Shown: positions 13,419-23,670 of the stretch, in pieces
How the letters are laid out: each line of letters starts with the position of its first letter
Position numbering within the stretch: position 1 is the stretch's first letter
From: Bidens hawaiensis
Taxonomy: Eukaryota; Streptophyta; Magnoliopsida; Asterales; Asteraceae
Assembly (NCBI GenBank): GCA_021521415.1
Contig: JAIQDT010003810.1
Coordinates: forward strand, 213,022 to 277,021
Length of the DNA stretch: 64,000 nt
Direction of reading: 5' to 3'
Translations under genes and position numbers: made by a program
The notes under the pieces: generated by a model
Databases searched by the model: none
Told to the model about the DNA's origin: nothing
The model's input: only the letters and a program-made list of their open reading frames with translations

Positions 13419-13874
13419 CTATAACAATAGAATTCCCATCTCAAAAGCTTCAGTTTTGACATTTTAATTTTTAATCAAAGGTTATATATTTCATAAAAAA
13501 GTGTATTCAATTGAGCAATTCATCTTGATATTAAAAGTTCCAAATTATATCAACAAATCAGAAGCAAATATAAAACTACTATCATCATGTAATGATCTCG
13601 TTACATAAAAAGAACTAGTATAGTCGAAGTTGGATTCAAACATGTGGAATCTGCCGTAGGAATCACACGCGTAAATCACCTTTATCATCCTTAACTTTGA
13701 TCTCTTCTCTTTCGTTGGACATAACCAGACATAACTTAGCAAGCACCAATTAAAAGTAACCGTGAACATAAGGTTAAATAATCATATAACCCGACTAAAT
13801 TATAATGGATATGATATTTTAATTTCATAAACTCGAATAAACTATAATATGCCTACAAAACTTAAATGGATGTA

Positions 13875-14030
13875 TAAACGACCAAACGTAAACTAACAAA
13901 CATTAACGAATTTATTTAATAAGTAAACAAGCTAGACATGTGTTCATGTTTGTTTATTAAATAAACAAACATAAACGAATACCCCGCCCGACAGTTAACT
14001 GAAAGTTCAGTTCGTTTACGTTTACGGCCT
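13875..14030. mobile_element. GAACGAAC-word element fragment abutting the formin remnant
   Basis: About 155 bp of AAACGAA and TTCATGTTTGTTTATT words. It ends in GTTCAGTTCGTTTACG then TTTACGGCCT, which matches the right terminus of the 11308-12039 family. The left end is not recognisable. It touches the truncated formin gene exactly where the coding sequence stops making sense. Confidence 0.6.
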
Positions 14031-14459
14031 AGGAGGCTTCATCTTCGGTTTCAAGCCGTCATCAGCCTGAAGATCATCATTGCTTATATATTGAGACTAT
14101 GTTGGCTTTATAATTTTGGGAATAACTTTAGCAGCAGGACTCGTTGAGGTCGTTTGCAGTTGTTTAACCGGAGAAATGGTCGAATGAGGGTTTTCCGACG
14201 TCGAATCGGGCGAAGAACAAACTGAAAGTCTTGATCTTGGTGAACTTCTTTTCGAATTGGGGCTCGAAACTTTTCGATGAATCTGTTTAATACTCAAACC
14301 GCGAACCGAATACCCTTCATCTGTGCTGGCAGTTGATCCATGTGGAGTATAGAAATCATGAATTTCTTCGTCTTCGGAAACCGGAAGTTTACTCAACGGC
14401 GGAAGTGGCTGCAAATCAGGACTCGGTCGATACCGATCGAATGTTTTAACTGAGTTCAG

Positions 14460-14528
<69 letters not shown>

Positions 14529-14960
14529 AGGTGACCCATTAACCGAATCAGTTCCGACGTAAAGAAGCCTCGCCGGCGGCAAGTCTTCAGCATCATTTAC
14601 CGACTCAATATGTTGCTTTGATTTGTGTTTATAAACAAAGAAAGCCAGCCCCGAGAGCATTCCCAGAGTCACAATCCCAACAGAAATCACAACCGCCACT
14701 TTCTTGCCGGACTTCTTCGTCGGCGCCGGAGAAACTGGGTGGGTCGCCGGAGCTTCCGGCGGCGGCGGCGGTAATTGATCTGGGGCTTGTTGACTTGGGG
14801 TTTCGTGAAAAAATGGGTTGTCAGAAGTCGATGACCCCGACGCCGGAGGCGGCGGCGGTGTGGTTGAGTTTGCCGGAAACAATGGCTGGTGGAGGATTCT
14901 CCGGTGGGTGGTGGGTGTGACGGATATGGTGAGTATGAAGGTGATTAAGAAAGAGTTCAT
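14031..14960 (-). pseudogene. Class I formin, N-terminal remnant lacking FH1 and FH2
   Basis: ATG at 14960 begins a signal peptide, then THRRILHQPLFP and a Pro-rich ectodomain, a transmembrane helix (VAVVISVGIVTLGML) and a cytoplasmic part. The cytoplasmic part has the class I formin signatures LLYVGTDS, SPDLQPLPPL and EIHDFYTPHGS. The family nucleates actin at the plasma membrane through FH1/FH2, normally in proteins of about 900-1100 residues. Here a TAG at 14097-14099 closes the frame at 287 residues. Past it the same frame continues for about 20 codons to LKPKMKP, which corresponds to the LKPLHWDKV start of FH2, and is then broken at the boundary of the element at 14030. The poly-Pro FH1 is also missing. 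About 21 consecutive Asn come from an AAT microsatellite. If translated it would be a membrane-anchored stub without actin activity. Confidence 0.82.
14461..14528. repeat. (ATT)n / (AAT)n microsatellite in coding sequence
   Basis: About 21 uninterrupted triplets encoding poly-Asn in the formin remnant. The phase is preserved, and the length is likely to vary between individuals. Confidence 0.95.
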
Positions 14961-16219
14961 GGTGGTTGTTTGATGATTAATATTAATGGTTGTAATTCAT
15001 GATATTGGAGTCGCCTGAAAACCTGCAACTTTTTAGGGTTTAGACCGAGGAAGAAGGTTCTTACTGTATTTATCCAAGATCTAGAGTTGTGTTTTTGGGT
15101 TTTCTACTTTTGTTGATTATTATATTTGTTTAATTAATACTTAATTGATTTGTGAATAAAAAATGGAACTTATTTTGTTTTTTAATGAAGGAAACTGAAG
15201 ACGATGACCGGAGAGAGATTTGCGACGGGAATCTTTCGTCCTTGAAAGTCTGTGTGGAAACGACAAATTTATGTTTTTTTCCTTTTTTATTTCAGTGACA
15301 AATTTTTTTAAATAACTATGGCGATATAGAGTGTTCGTTTTTTAAAAATGAAAGTGATGAGTCTAAGGGGTTGGTTGTTTTTTCTCAAAACCTCTTCCTA
15401 AACACTTTTGTAAGCGCCACGCAAAGGTTGTGGTCTGTAATGTGTTTGTTTTTCCAAAATCAATTCATTAGAAAACCTCTATGCGTCCTATTCTCCTAGA
15501 AGTGTTGTTCATGATTTTAAGTGAAAATAAACTGATTTTTCATAGAAAGAATACAACGATGGCTAGATTCCACTTTTAACAGAGATGCAAACAAATCAAA
15601 CGAACATGCACAAACAAGGTCTTGTCCATGTTTGTTTTGTTAAGAAAATAATGTGTTTAAAAACACTTACCGAGCGAGATATACGTGTTTGTTGATTAAG
15701 GAATGAGCGTATTCACGAACGATCCATAAACACAAATAAATCGGCGAAGTCTAGAAATTAATATCGATGTATTCATCAATGGGAATAATGATGAATGAAA
15801 TAGGAACAATGCAAAAGATTATGTGTATTTTCATGTACATATTTGTCATGTATACACAAATTTTTATAATGTGAGGTCAGCTTTTTGCTATTATGACGAA
15901 TTAAATACAGAAAGGTATACTTATAATGTTCTAAAGTAAACAAAAAGACATTAATCATTTACTATCTTAAAACAGTAGGAGATAAAAAAAAGTTCACAAA
16001 ACATGCATCTCTCAAATTGACAGTTAAAAACAATCAATCAACAGATCGATAGTTACAGCTTGCGCGATGTACAATAATTCTCAAACATGCATCGAAGATG
16101 TAAAACAAGATTAGCATAATGCAACACAAAATCACAACCCGAACATTCATTTCGAAACAAAAAACACTTAACGGAAAACCAAAGGCTCCATGAACGTGGT
16201 GGCTTTCTTGTACTACAGA
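14961..16219. other. Spacer between formin remnant and G3BP gene
   Basis: Contains the former formin 5' region (to about 15250), and a truncated GAACGAAC-word element at about 15590-15800. The element begins like the 11.3-kb copy (AACACAAACAAGG-like, then TTGTCCATGTTTG). The 3' UTR of the G3BP gene follows, at about 16100-16219. No coding region is supported. Confidence 0.5.
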
Positions 16220-19200
16220 TTAACGAAAACCATTTCCTCTTGCATAAGAACCGCCATCATAACGACCTCTTGATGCGTCGCCTCGTCCTCTCCCGCCGCC
16301 TCAACCTCCTGCACAAATATTCGTTGAAAAATTGCATAAAAAATACTACCAAAAAACACAACAGCTAAAATAAACTCAAACTTGTAAAAATCACACGAAA
16401 AAACCATTAAACTAATTGGTGCATTGGCCATTATTATTTAAAAAAAATCATTCGAAAGCATCTACATTTTAGAAAAGTTTGTAGACTTTAATGGGCTTTT
16501 TTCCATTTTGCAAAAATGATGAATGCCAGCTCATCTGGTTTTGATCAATTGAAGAGTTGTCAAGTATGTGTATTTTGGACATGTTTAGAGACTTAAATAA
16601 ACAAAATTAGAGACTTTTTGGTTACTTTTTTACTAGTATATGAACATTAACATATCAAAAATTAAGAAAGTATAGTTGGTTTTGCTATTCACACGGACCA
16701 CACATAACACAATTGTAAAACGAATCAGATTAAGATCATTAATAATTACTGAGATAAATGTAAAACTAGATAATGAGAGACACATACTTCCACCACGAAT
16801 ACTACCGCCGCTGCTGTTTGCTCTCCTTTCCTCAATATAGATTTGCCTTCCCGCTAATTGAAGTGGAGATGCCTAACAAAACAAAGATAAAAAATAAGTA
16901 AACAATATACAACAAACAACAACAATAATAATAATCTGAACTGCACTTTCAACTTGCCTTTATAACAGGCCTCTATTACGATTATACAATGTTGTAATGC
17001 AAAAAAGACAATTCCATCTAAACAGGTCCTTATTTTATCTAAATTGACATAAATAAATACTAATAACCTGTTCTTAATAATAATTAGTAGAACATGTGAC
17101 CACTATAATAATTCAAACAAAATTTAGGTTTTTAAAGATTTTGGAGTTTCTATACATAACAAAATGTCATAATTTATATTTTGAATAATACACTTTGATT
17201 AGCCCTGCTTGCGGTGCGCACATATGATGTATATATGTGTGAACCCTCGGGTGGGCAAAAGTGAAATTGCACTAATTTTGACGTTATTTTACTAATCTCG
17301 TGAAAATAACGTTAAAAGTGACGGACGGTTAATCAGGCATCATGTAGTGGCGTTGATAGCCGAAAGACAAGGGTACATGCACCGATCAGCCGGTGTCCCG
17401 ATGATTGAGTGCTATGTGCCTTATGTCCAAGGCTTGATGCAAAACTACTATCGAGCCGGGGGTCTCATCGGAAGCAGCCTCTCTATCCTTATGGGGTAGA
17501 GGTAAGGCTGTCTACATCTTACCCTCCTCAGACCCTACTATAGCTTTGCTATTGGTGGGATATACTGAGTACGATGATGATGATGATGATGAATAATACA
17601 CTTTGATGAATTTCTACATGTTAAAGAAACGTTACTCCATCTCAAAAACAGGATAGCATCATATTCATGTCATAATTAATTGAAAAAAAACTACATAAAG
17701 AATATATTCTTAAAAACATCGTTAAATCTAAAACAAACGACCCCACACACCTACAAAGCATTAATAAAATCCAATGCAAGGGATACATAAAACAAGTTTA
17801 AACAGCATAAAACACACTAAATCTTACCATTTAATTTACCAAATCTTTAGTTGAATAAATTGGTATTTTATATATGTGCTAAACAGCAAAAACAAAATTT
17901 TAAAACAATTATAGATCTGGTTGCAAGCATAAGAAAAACGAACCTCGATTGCTCTTTGAACACCCTCTAAGTCCTCAAACTCAACAAAAGCAAAACAAAC
18001 ACCAACATCCTGTAATTAAATCAAACGTTACGTTCTAGTGTTCTACATTAAAACAATAAAATGACCAAAAAAAGTAGACAACTAAAACACTAAACAACCA
18101 CCTTACGGTTCTTCAAGAACACACCGTCCTGCTTAATTTTACCAAAATTCTTGAACTCTTCAAAAATCTCAAGACTGGTAACAGTAGTTGGCAAGTTCCT
18201 TACATAAACAGACTTCGAATCGCCTAAAAAAATGTACATTATTATGGGTCTTATGAGGTCGTATAAAAACTATATATAATCATTTTGATCATAGATGAAA
18301 CTAGGGGTGTGCATGAGACGGTTTTGGGCTCAGGTTGCACTAAAAATCAAAAGTTCGGTTTTTGAAAACCTTATGTTCTTTGGGTTTTCACAGAGGGTTT
18401 TGTTTTTGCATATTTTATCATTGGTGCCTATAAGCTTTGGGTACAAAAATGGCCCAAACTAATGTAATTCAGCCTAAAACTTTAGGATTGATTTTTTTGT
18501 AAATTATTGACAAATTGACTATCACATATTTTGAACTAAATTTTTTGGGTTACAAATTAATAAAAATCATTTTTTTAATTTTGCCATATGAGCTTGAAAA
18601 TTTTAAATTAAAAGAAAAGTGGCCCAAAGTAGTCAATTTGAGTATGAAACTTTGGGTCTGAAAATTTTGTTAAATAATGATAAGTGATTATTACAAAACT
18701 TTGACCTAATTTCTATGGGCTATACCACTAACTATTTTTTTCTAAAGTAATTAAATCTATTTTTTTCTGTTTTCATTTGGGTTCGGTTCAATTTTTCAAA
18801 TTTTTGGTTGATATCAAAACCAAAACAGAACCAAAAAATCAGTTTTTCAAAAAACATAAAAGTATAAAACCAAACCGAAAATTGTTTTTTCAAGAAAACC
18901 TAAAAACAAACTGTTAGTTTTTTATCTAGTTTGGTTATATTGGTTCAGTTTTGGGTTTCATGTATACCTCTAAATGCAACAGATATAACACAGTAAAACA
19001 AAATAAAATTCACCTTCTTCACTGGTGAAAGTTTCATTAGCCAGTTGGGGAGTGGAGTCTGATTGATAAGAAACAGGTGTCGGTTGAGCAACCGGTTCAG
19101 GAGTTGAATGCCATTCGGAGACAGGTGTCACACTCTTATTAGCTGGTTGAGCAGAAACTGATGGTGAAGACTTCCCTTTAGACAGCTTTTAGAATTCAGC

Positions 19201-21987
19201 ATCCATGACAAAATAAGAATATATTAGTACTAATGAATACCAAGCGCGCGGAAAGCAAAAGTAGCTTGTTGTACTAAAAGAAGAGTTATGACATGTTGAA
19301 TTATGAGTACAGATAAAGATTCACTTTTTTTTCTTATGAACAATTATTATGGAAAATGAATGTGACAATGTGCATTTTGAAACTGATTATGTGGAAGTGA
19401 TCAATCAAATAATAAGATAATAAAGCATGCTGCAGAACATGTTATTTTCAAGCAGGTTTCTTTTTTATTTGAATAACCTGAAATTTGAATTCGGAATTGT
19501 TATTCATATTTGACTTGAATTGCGGGTTATTAGAGTTCGATTCAATTGATGAACACCCCTAGATGTACCATCCCCATGTGAGTAATTGCATAAAAGAAAA
19601 CAAGTGGGTCAAAACTGGTCAAAAGTTATTTGAAGTGTGGTTTTCTCCAATCATATGACAGTATTTATAAAAAAATGAACTTTTGGACAAATATTGTTGT
19701 AGTTAAAGAATACATACAATAGAAGCATATGTGAATTTGACAGGCTCTGCAACGGGCTCTTCAACAGCCGAAACTGGTTCTTGAATGTATTCAACAGTGT
19801 TGTGATGCACGGGCTTGTGAACATAATCATCAACCGTGTTTTGATGGTAAACAGGTTGTTGTTCATGTTGTACATATTCATCCACAGTGTTTTGAACATT
19901 GTCTTCAAGTGGCGGTTGTTCATCATAAGATTCACTTTCATACCCATCTTCTTGTTCTTGCAGATGTGTTTCTTGTGACAGGTTGTAATAATCATCTTCA
20001 TTGGTTGTTTCTAAATTTAATGAATTTAGATTTTCTCTTGCTTTAACCTCAAAAGCATCTTCACTAACTGGCAATTAAAAGTTCAAAGATCATAATAAAT
20101 GAGGAAATGAAAATTAAACAAAAAAAAAATCAATAGCATAACTTTGTTGGCGTATACACAGTAGAGGTGGTAATTTTGTCCCACTTACCTAAAATGGGTC
20201 AATTTGGGTTCACATTTGGACCAACTTACCAGAAAATTGTGTGAGAAACCGAAATAACTTAACCTTGACTGGCTTAACAGATGTAACAAAACCAAAATAA
20301 TTGGTAAAACCCGGCAGTATGGTTTCATGTTTAATAAAAAAATAAGTTTGTTTGCGATTTTGCTCTTAATAAAAAAAACGAAAAACAAAAATACATTTTT
20401 AAGTAATATAGTATTTAATGCGTCAAAAGGGCTGAAACTTGAAATTCTACCAAAATACATTTTAAATAAACTTCCTAAACAATTTTACTAAAGAGGTTAT
20501 TATTCCACTAAAATAGCATAAGCTTTGTAATCCTGTCTACAAATTTAACTGCTTGAGAAAAATTGTGCACAAATATATGTTTTCACTTACGAGTCAAACC
20601 AACCCGTCTGACCCACCTATTTTTCTACCTCCATAAATTACAACTTAAATCTACATAACGTAAAATAAGAAAATAGGTAGGGGGAATGGTAAATACCAGC
20701 TAACTCGGAAGAAGTGATTGGTTGAGAGTCAACTTTCACCTCGGGGCCCACAGGTGGTGGACGCTGATGTGTAACCTCCTCACTTACAAAGTGAAAGATA
20801 TCATTCATCACAAAGTAACCCTTTTCTTGTGGCGCAAGAAAAAATATCTGCACAAACTTCTTCCAACCGCTGAAGAGTTTGGATTTAACGAAACCCGAAA
20901 CCACAACAACAATGCCTTGACTCCATGATTCAAGTGAATTTATTGTCTTTATTTCAATCCCACTAAAATGTAGTGATTGAATAAGTGAATGTATTTGCTA
21001 CAAAAATAGAAATCCAATATTCAAAATACAAGTATTTTCATTATCGTGGATATGTATAATAAGTGAACGGAATTGCTAAAACCAATTAGAGTAAACGAAT
21101 ACAGCAATTAAATATTGCAACAATATTCTAATTAGGCTTGTAAAAGATTGAACGAACATGAATGGAGCATGTTCATTATCATTCGTTTGACTTGAAGCGA
21201 ACAAACAAACAAACACGAACGTGTTCGTTCATTAAATTAGTAGGTGTGTCCGTGTTTATGTCCGTTTGTAAAAAAACATAAACGAACGGTTCACGAACGT
21301 ATGCAGACGAACATAACTAAACATAAATAAGCAAACATAGTAGCTAAAATGAATTAAAAGTCAACGTGAACAACACTGTGTTGGGCCTGAAATTTTATTA
21401 AAACTAGACTATTGCGTAATGAGCCTAAAAAATTTAAATGAATTTAACTGATATAGAAATGCGACAATAATCTAACTTTTTTTAACAAAATGATTTAAGA
21501 GGTTTATGGTTCTAAAATCCACTTCTTTAACAATCTAACATATTAATTTCAATTAGAATTTTCAATTGGCACCCACCATAAAAACCGAAATTAAAGTCAA
21601 TAGAGTGTGATGCATATAGTGATTATCTAATAACATTCAGATTATAAAAAGGGCAAAATAACATTCAAATTTCAAGCATATAAAATCAATGAATAACGAA
21701 AAGAGATTTACGAATATAGCCGAAGCAGTCTCGGTGGATTCGCCATCAACTCGAACCATGGTACTGGAATCAGAGTAAAACTGATAAACGATATCAGGTT
21801 GTTGTTGAAGCACGTGGTAGTATTGTTGCACAAAGTAGGAACCAACCTAAACAAATAAATCAACAAAACCCTAGGTTAACTTGAATACATGATAAAATGG
21901 AGTTGAATATTGATAAAATAAAATAGAGAAGAAGAAAAGAATGAATACCTGAGAGGCAGTAACAGAAGAGGAGTAGGAATTGGCCAT
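16220..21987 (-). CDS. G3BP: G3BP-like RNA-binding protein (NTF2 + RRM + RGG), 9 exons, in-frame TGA before RGG tail
   Basis: Cytoplasmic stress-granule-type protein. Exons on the minus strand: 21987-21949, 21846-21712, 20997-20697, 20067-19718, 19185-19014, 18223-18102, 18009-17944, 16872-16788 and 16308-16220. All junctions are GT-AG and the phases agree. Exons 1-3 encode the NTF2-like domain (VGSYFVQQYYHVL, GIEIKTINSLESW, GYFVMNDIFHFV). Exons 4-5 are an acidic, Gln/Pro-rich linker. Exons 6-8 form an RRM with RNP2-like SVYVRNLP and RNP1-like CFAFVEF. Exon 9 should encode an RGG tail (GGGRGRGDASRGRY...). With the best acceptor the second full codon of exon 9 is TGA (16301-16303), giving 425 residues and removing 26. 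CGA to TGA by CpG deamination explains it. A weaker acceptor six bases or more downstream could restore the tail. Introns carry a SINE, a hAT-like MITE and a word element. Confidence 0.88.
17200..17590 (+). mobile_element. SINE with angiosperm-conserved 3' domain, copy 2 (intron 7 of G3BP)
   Basis: A 391-bp element flanked by a perfect 17-bp duplication at 17183-17199 and 17591-17607 (GAATAATACACTTTGAT). Head AGCCCTGCTTGCGGTGCGC; 3' domain ACCCTCCTCAGACCCTAC and GGGATATACTGAGTACGATG; tail of GAT triplets. It is nearly collinear with the copy at 8447-8830 but in opposite orientation, and antisense to its host gene. No internal ORF, as expected for a Pol III-driven element. I could not pick convincing A and B boxes by eye. 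Confidence 0.92.
18302..18972. mobile_element. hAT-like MITE made of GGTTCGGTTTT-type words (intron 5 of G3BP)
   Basis: Termini TAGGGGTGTGCATGA and, complemented from the right, TAGAGGTATACATGA. The flanking 8-mers GATGAAAC and AATGCAAC match at 6 of 8, consistent with an old hAT-type 8-bp duplication. The interior is built of GGTTTTTGG, TTCGGTT and AAAACCAAAC words with no ORF. Confidence 0.6.
21134..21345. mobile_element. GAACGAAC-word element fragment in G3BP intron 2
   Basis: Begins near GGCTTGTAAAAGATTGAACG and consists of GAACGAACA and TTCGTTC words up to about 21345. The termini are eroded and the copy is short. Confidence 0.55.
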
Positions 21988-22431
21988 TATTATTATTATT
22001 AAACCCTAACCCTGGAAGTAATGGTTTCTTCTTCACATAGAAGAGAGTGAAATTAGAGTTTGGGAAGGTGTGAATTGAGTTGTGGGTGAATGAATATATG
22101 GAAGGAAGGATTGAGGATGATGAAGATTGTGATTGTGATGGTGGCTGCTGTGAAAGTTGCAGGTTTTAACAGAGTGAAGTGATGAAGATGAGATCTGCTA
22201 CTGAGTCATTACCAATTAAATCCTGGCCGTTGGATCGAATGAGGAGTCACTGATATGGACGCTTCGTTGATTTTTTATTATGACGGCGCTCGAGATTTTT
22301 CCTTAATCTAAGCGTAATTAAATTAGAGCGTGTTAATAAATTAGCTAAAGGGAAAATTATCGTATAAATTAAATTAACGTGCTAATTATGAAAATTAAGT
22401 AGAGTAAATATGTAATTACTCTAGAATACAA

Positions 22432-22460
22432 CTAGGTTAGAGCTCGTATTTCACACGGGT
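22432..22460 (-). mobile_element. Helitron-like 3' terminus, eroded
   Basis: On the minus strand a CCCGTGTGAAATACGAG imperfect hairpin is followed about 8 nt later by CTAG and then T. This is the layout of Helitron 3' ends (hairpin, CTRR, insertion before T). The stem contains a mismatch. No 5' end was found. Confidence 0.35.
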
Positions 22461-22587
22461 AGAAAATATTAAAAAAAATTATTATATGTAGTACGTAAAT
22501 TCAATTATTTCATATAATAATTTCTATTTGTGACTTTTTTTATTAAGTTTTTGATATATTATGAACTATAATTGTCATTTTAGGGAT

Positions 22588-22679
22588 GTGTTATTCATAC
22601 ACCCTTTATAAGGTGTGCATGGAAGATAAATGTGTGTTAAAAGAGTGTATGAATATAAAAAAAGGGTGTATGAATAATC
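22588..22679. mobile_element. Small foldback (MITE-like) element
   Basis: About 92 bp with inverted arms TTATTCATACACCCTTT and, complemented, ATTATTCATACACCCTTTTT around a short loop. It would form a long hairpin. There is no clear target duplication and no coding capacity. Confidence 0.6.
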
Positions 22680-22755
22680 ATTACCTAATTTTAAGTTGAA
22701 AACCAAATCTTGATGTTTAATTTAATGTGTATATAAAATGATATTTATAACAAAA

Positions 22756-22780
22756 CTAGTTTGATCCTCCCGTATTACGG
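22756..22780 (-). mobile_element. Helitron-like 3' terminus
   Basis: On the minus strand a perfect 4-bp stem CCGT-AAT-ACGG is followed by GGAGGATCAAA and CTAG before T. The hairpin, spacing and CTAG|T fit a Helitron 3' end. No 5' terminus or Rep/helicase coding is seen. Confidence 0.45.
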
Positions 22781-23377
22781 AAGTTTATTTAAAGTTTTGT
22801 TTCTAGTCGTTTTGATATTTTATAATGATTATTTTATTTTTTTAGCGTAATTTTATTTTAATTTAATACATATATATTAGTTTGTTGTTATATTTTTTAA
22901 TATATCTTATTATATATAAGTATATCTTACTTATTATAATTTGAGAATCATTATTATATAGATATAAGTATCTATCTAAGTGAGTATATAATGTAGTTTT
23001 TTATCTTTCTATATGAAAAATTTGAAAGGATATGAATGAGATTTGTCTTTCTTCATATTTTGCTCTTGTTTTCGAATTTTGTTATTAGGCAAAAAGCTTA
23101 TTGAAAATGAATTAGATTCTACTTATTTAGATTTTATTTATATTGAGTTATATTGGGTTTTATTAGTTGAAATGTTTATGTTTTTTAGATTTTTAACGAA
23201 CAAACATAAGCGAACACGGGCATGTTGATTTTTTTAAATGTACAAACATGAACACAAATATTTGTCTAATGAAAAAAGAGGCATTGATGTAGCTAACGAT
23301 GGTGGGTAGTATTGGAAGTTAACCGACGATGGAGATGATAGACCAGCAACAAAGAACGTTTAAAGCAGATCAATTAA

Positions 23378-23670
23378 ATTAGGGTTTGATAATAAAAGTG
23401 TTTATGAATAAATGAGATCTTATAAACTCATTTGAGGGCTATTAGAGTTTGGTAAGACATATAACCCGTGAAAATTATTCTTTGATAATAAAAGGGTTAT
23501 TTCACAAATAAATGAGATGTTATAACCCGTTTAAGGGTTATCCGGGTTTGGTGAAACCCATGCCCCGTGAAAAGTATTGTTTGATTATGAAATAGTTTTA
23601 CAAATAAATGAGATGTTATAACCCATTTAAAGACTATCCGCGTTTGGTGAGACCCATACTCGCGAATTCG
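23378..23670. repeat. Tandem triplication, unit about 100 bp
   Basis: Three diverged direct copies, starting near 23378, 23481 and 23580. Each contains TTTGATNATRAAA, then AAATAAATGAGATNTTATAA, then a CCCGTGAAAA-type end. The units have drifted, so the array is old. Confidence 0.75.

Noticed and set aside
14031..14960. Formin remnant as a complete small Pro-rich membrane protein
   Set aside because: Class I formin signatures continue past the TAG to the start of FH2, showing that it is a truncated formin.
17575..17592. GAT microsatellite as an independent repeat
   Set aside because: It is the 3' tail of the SINE, directly followed by the target-site duplication.
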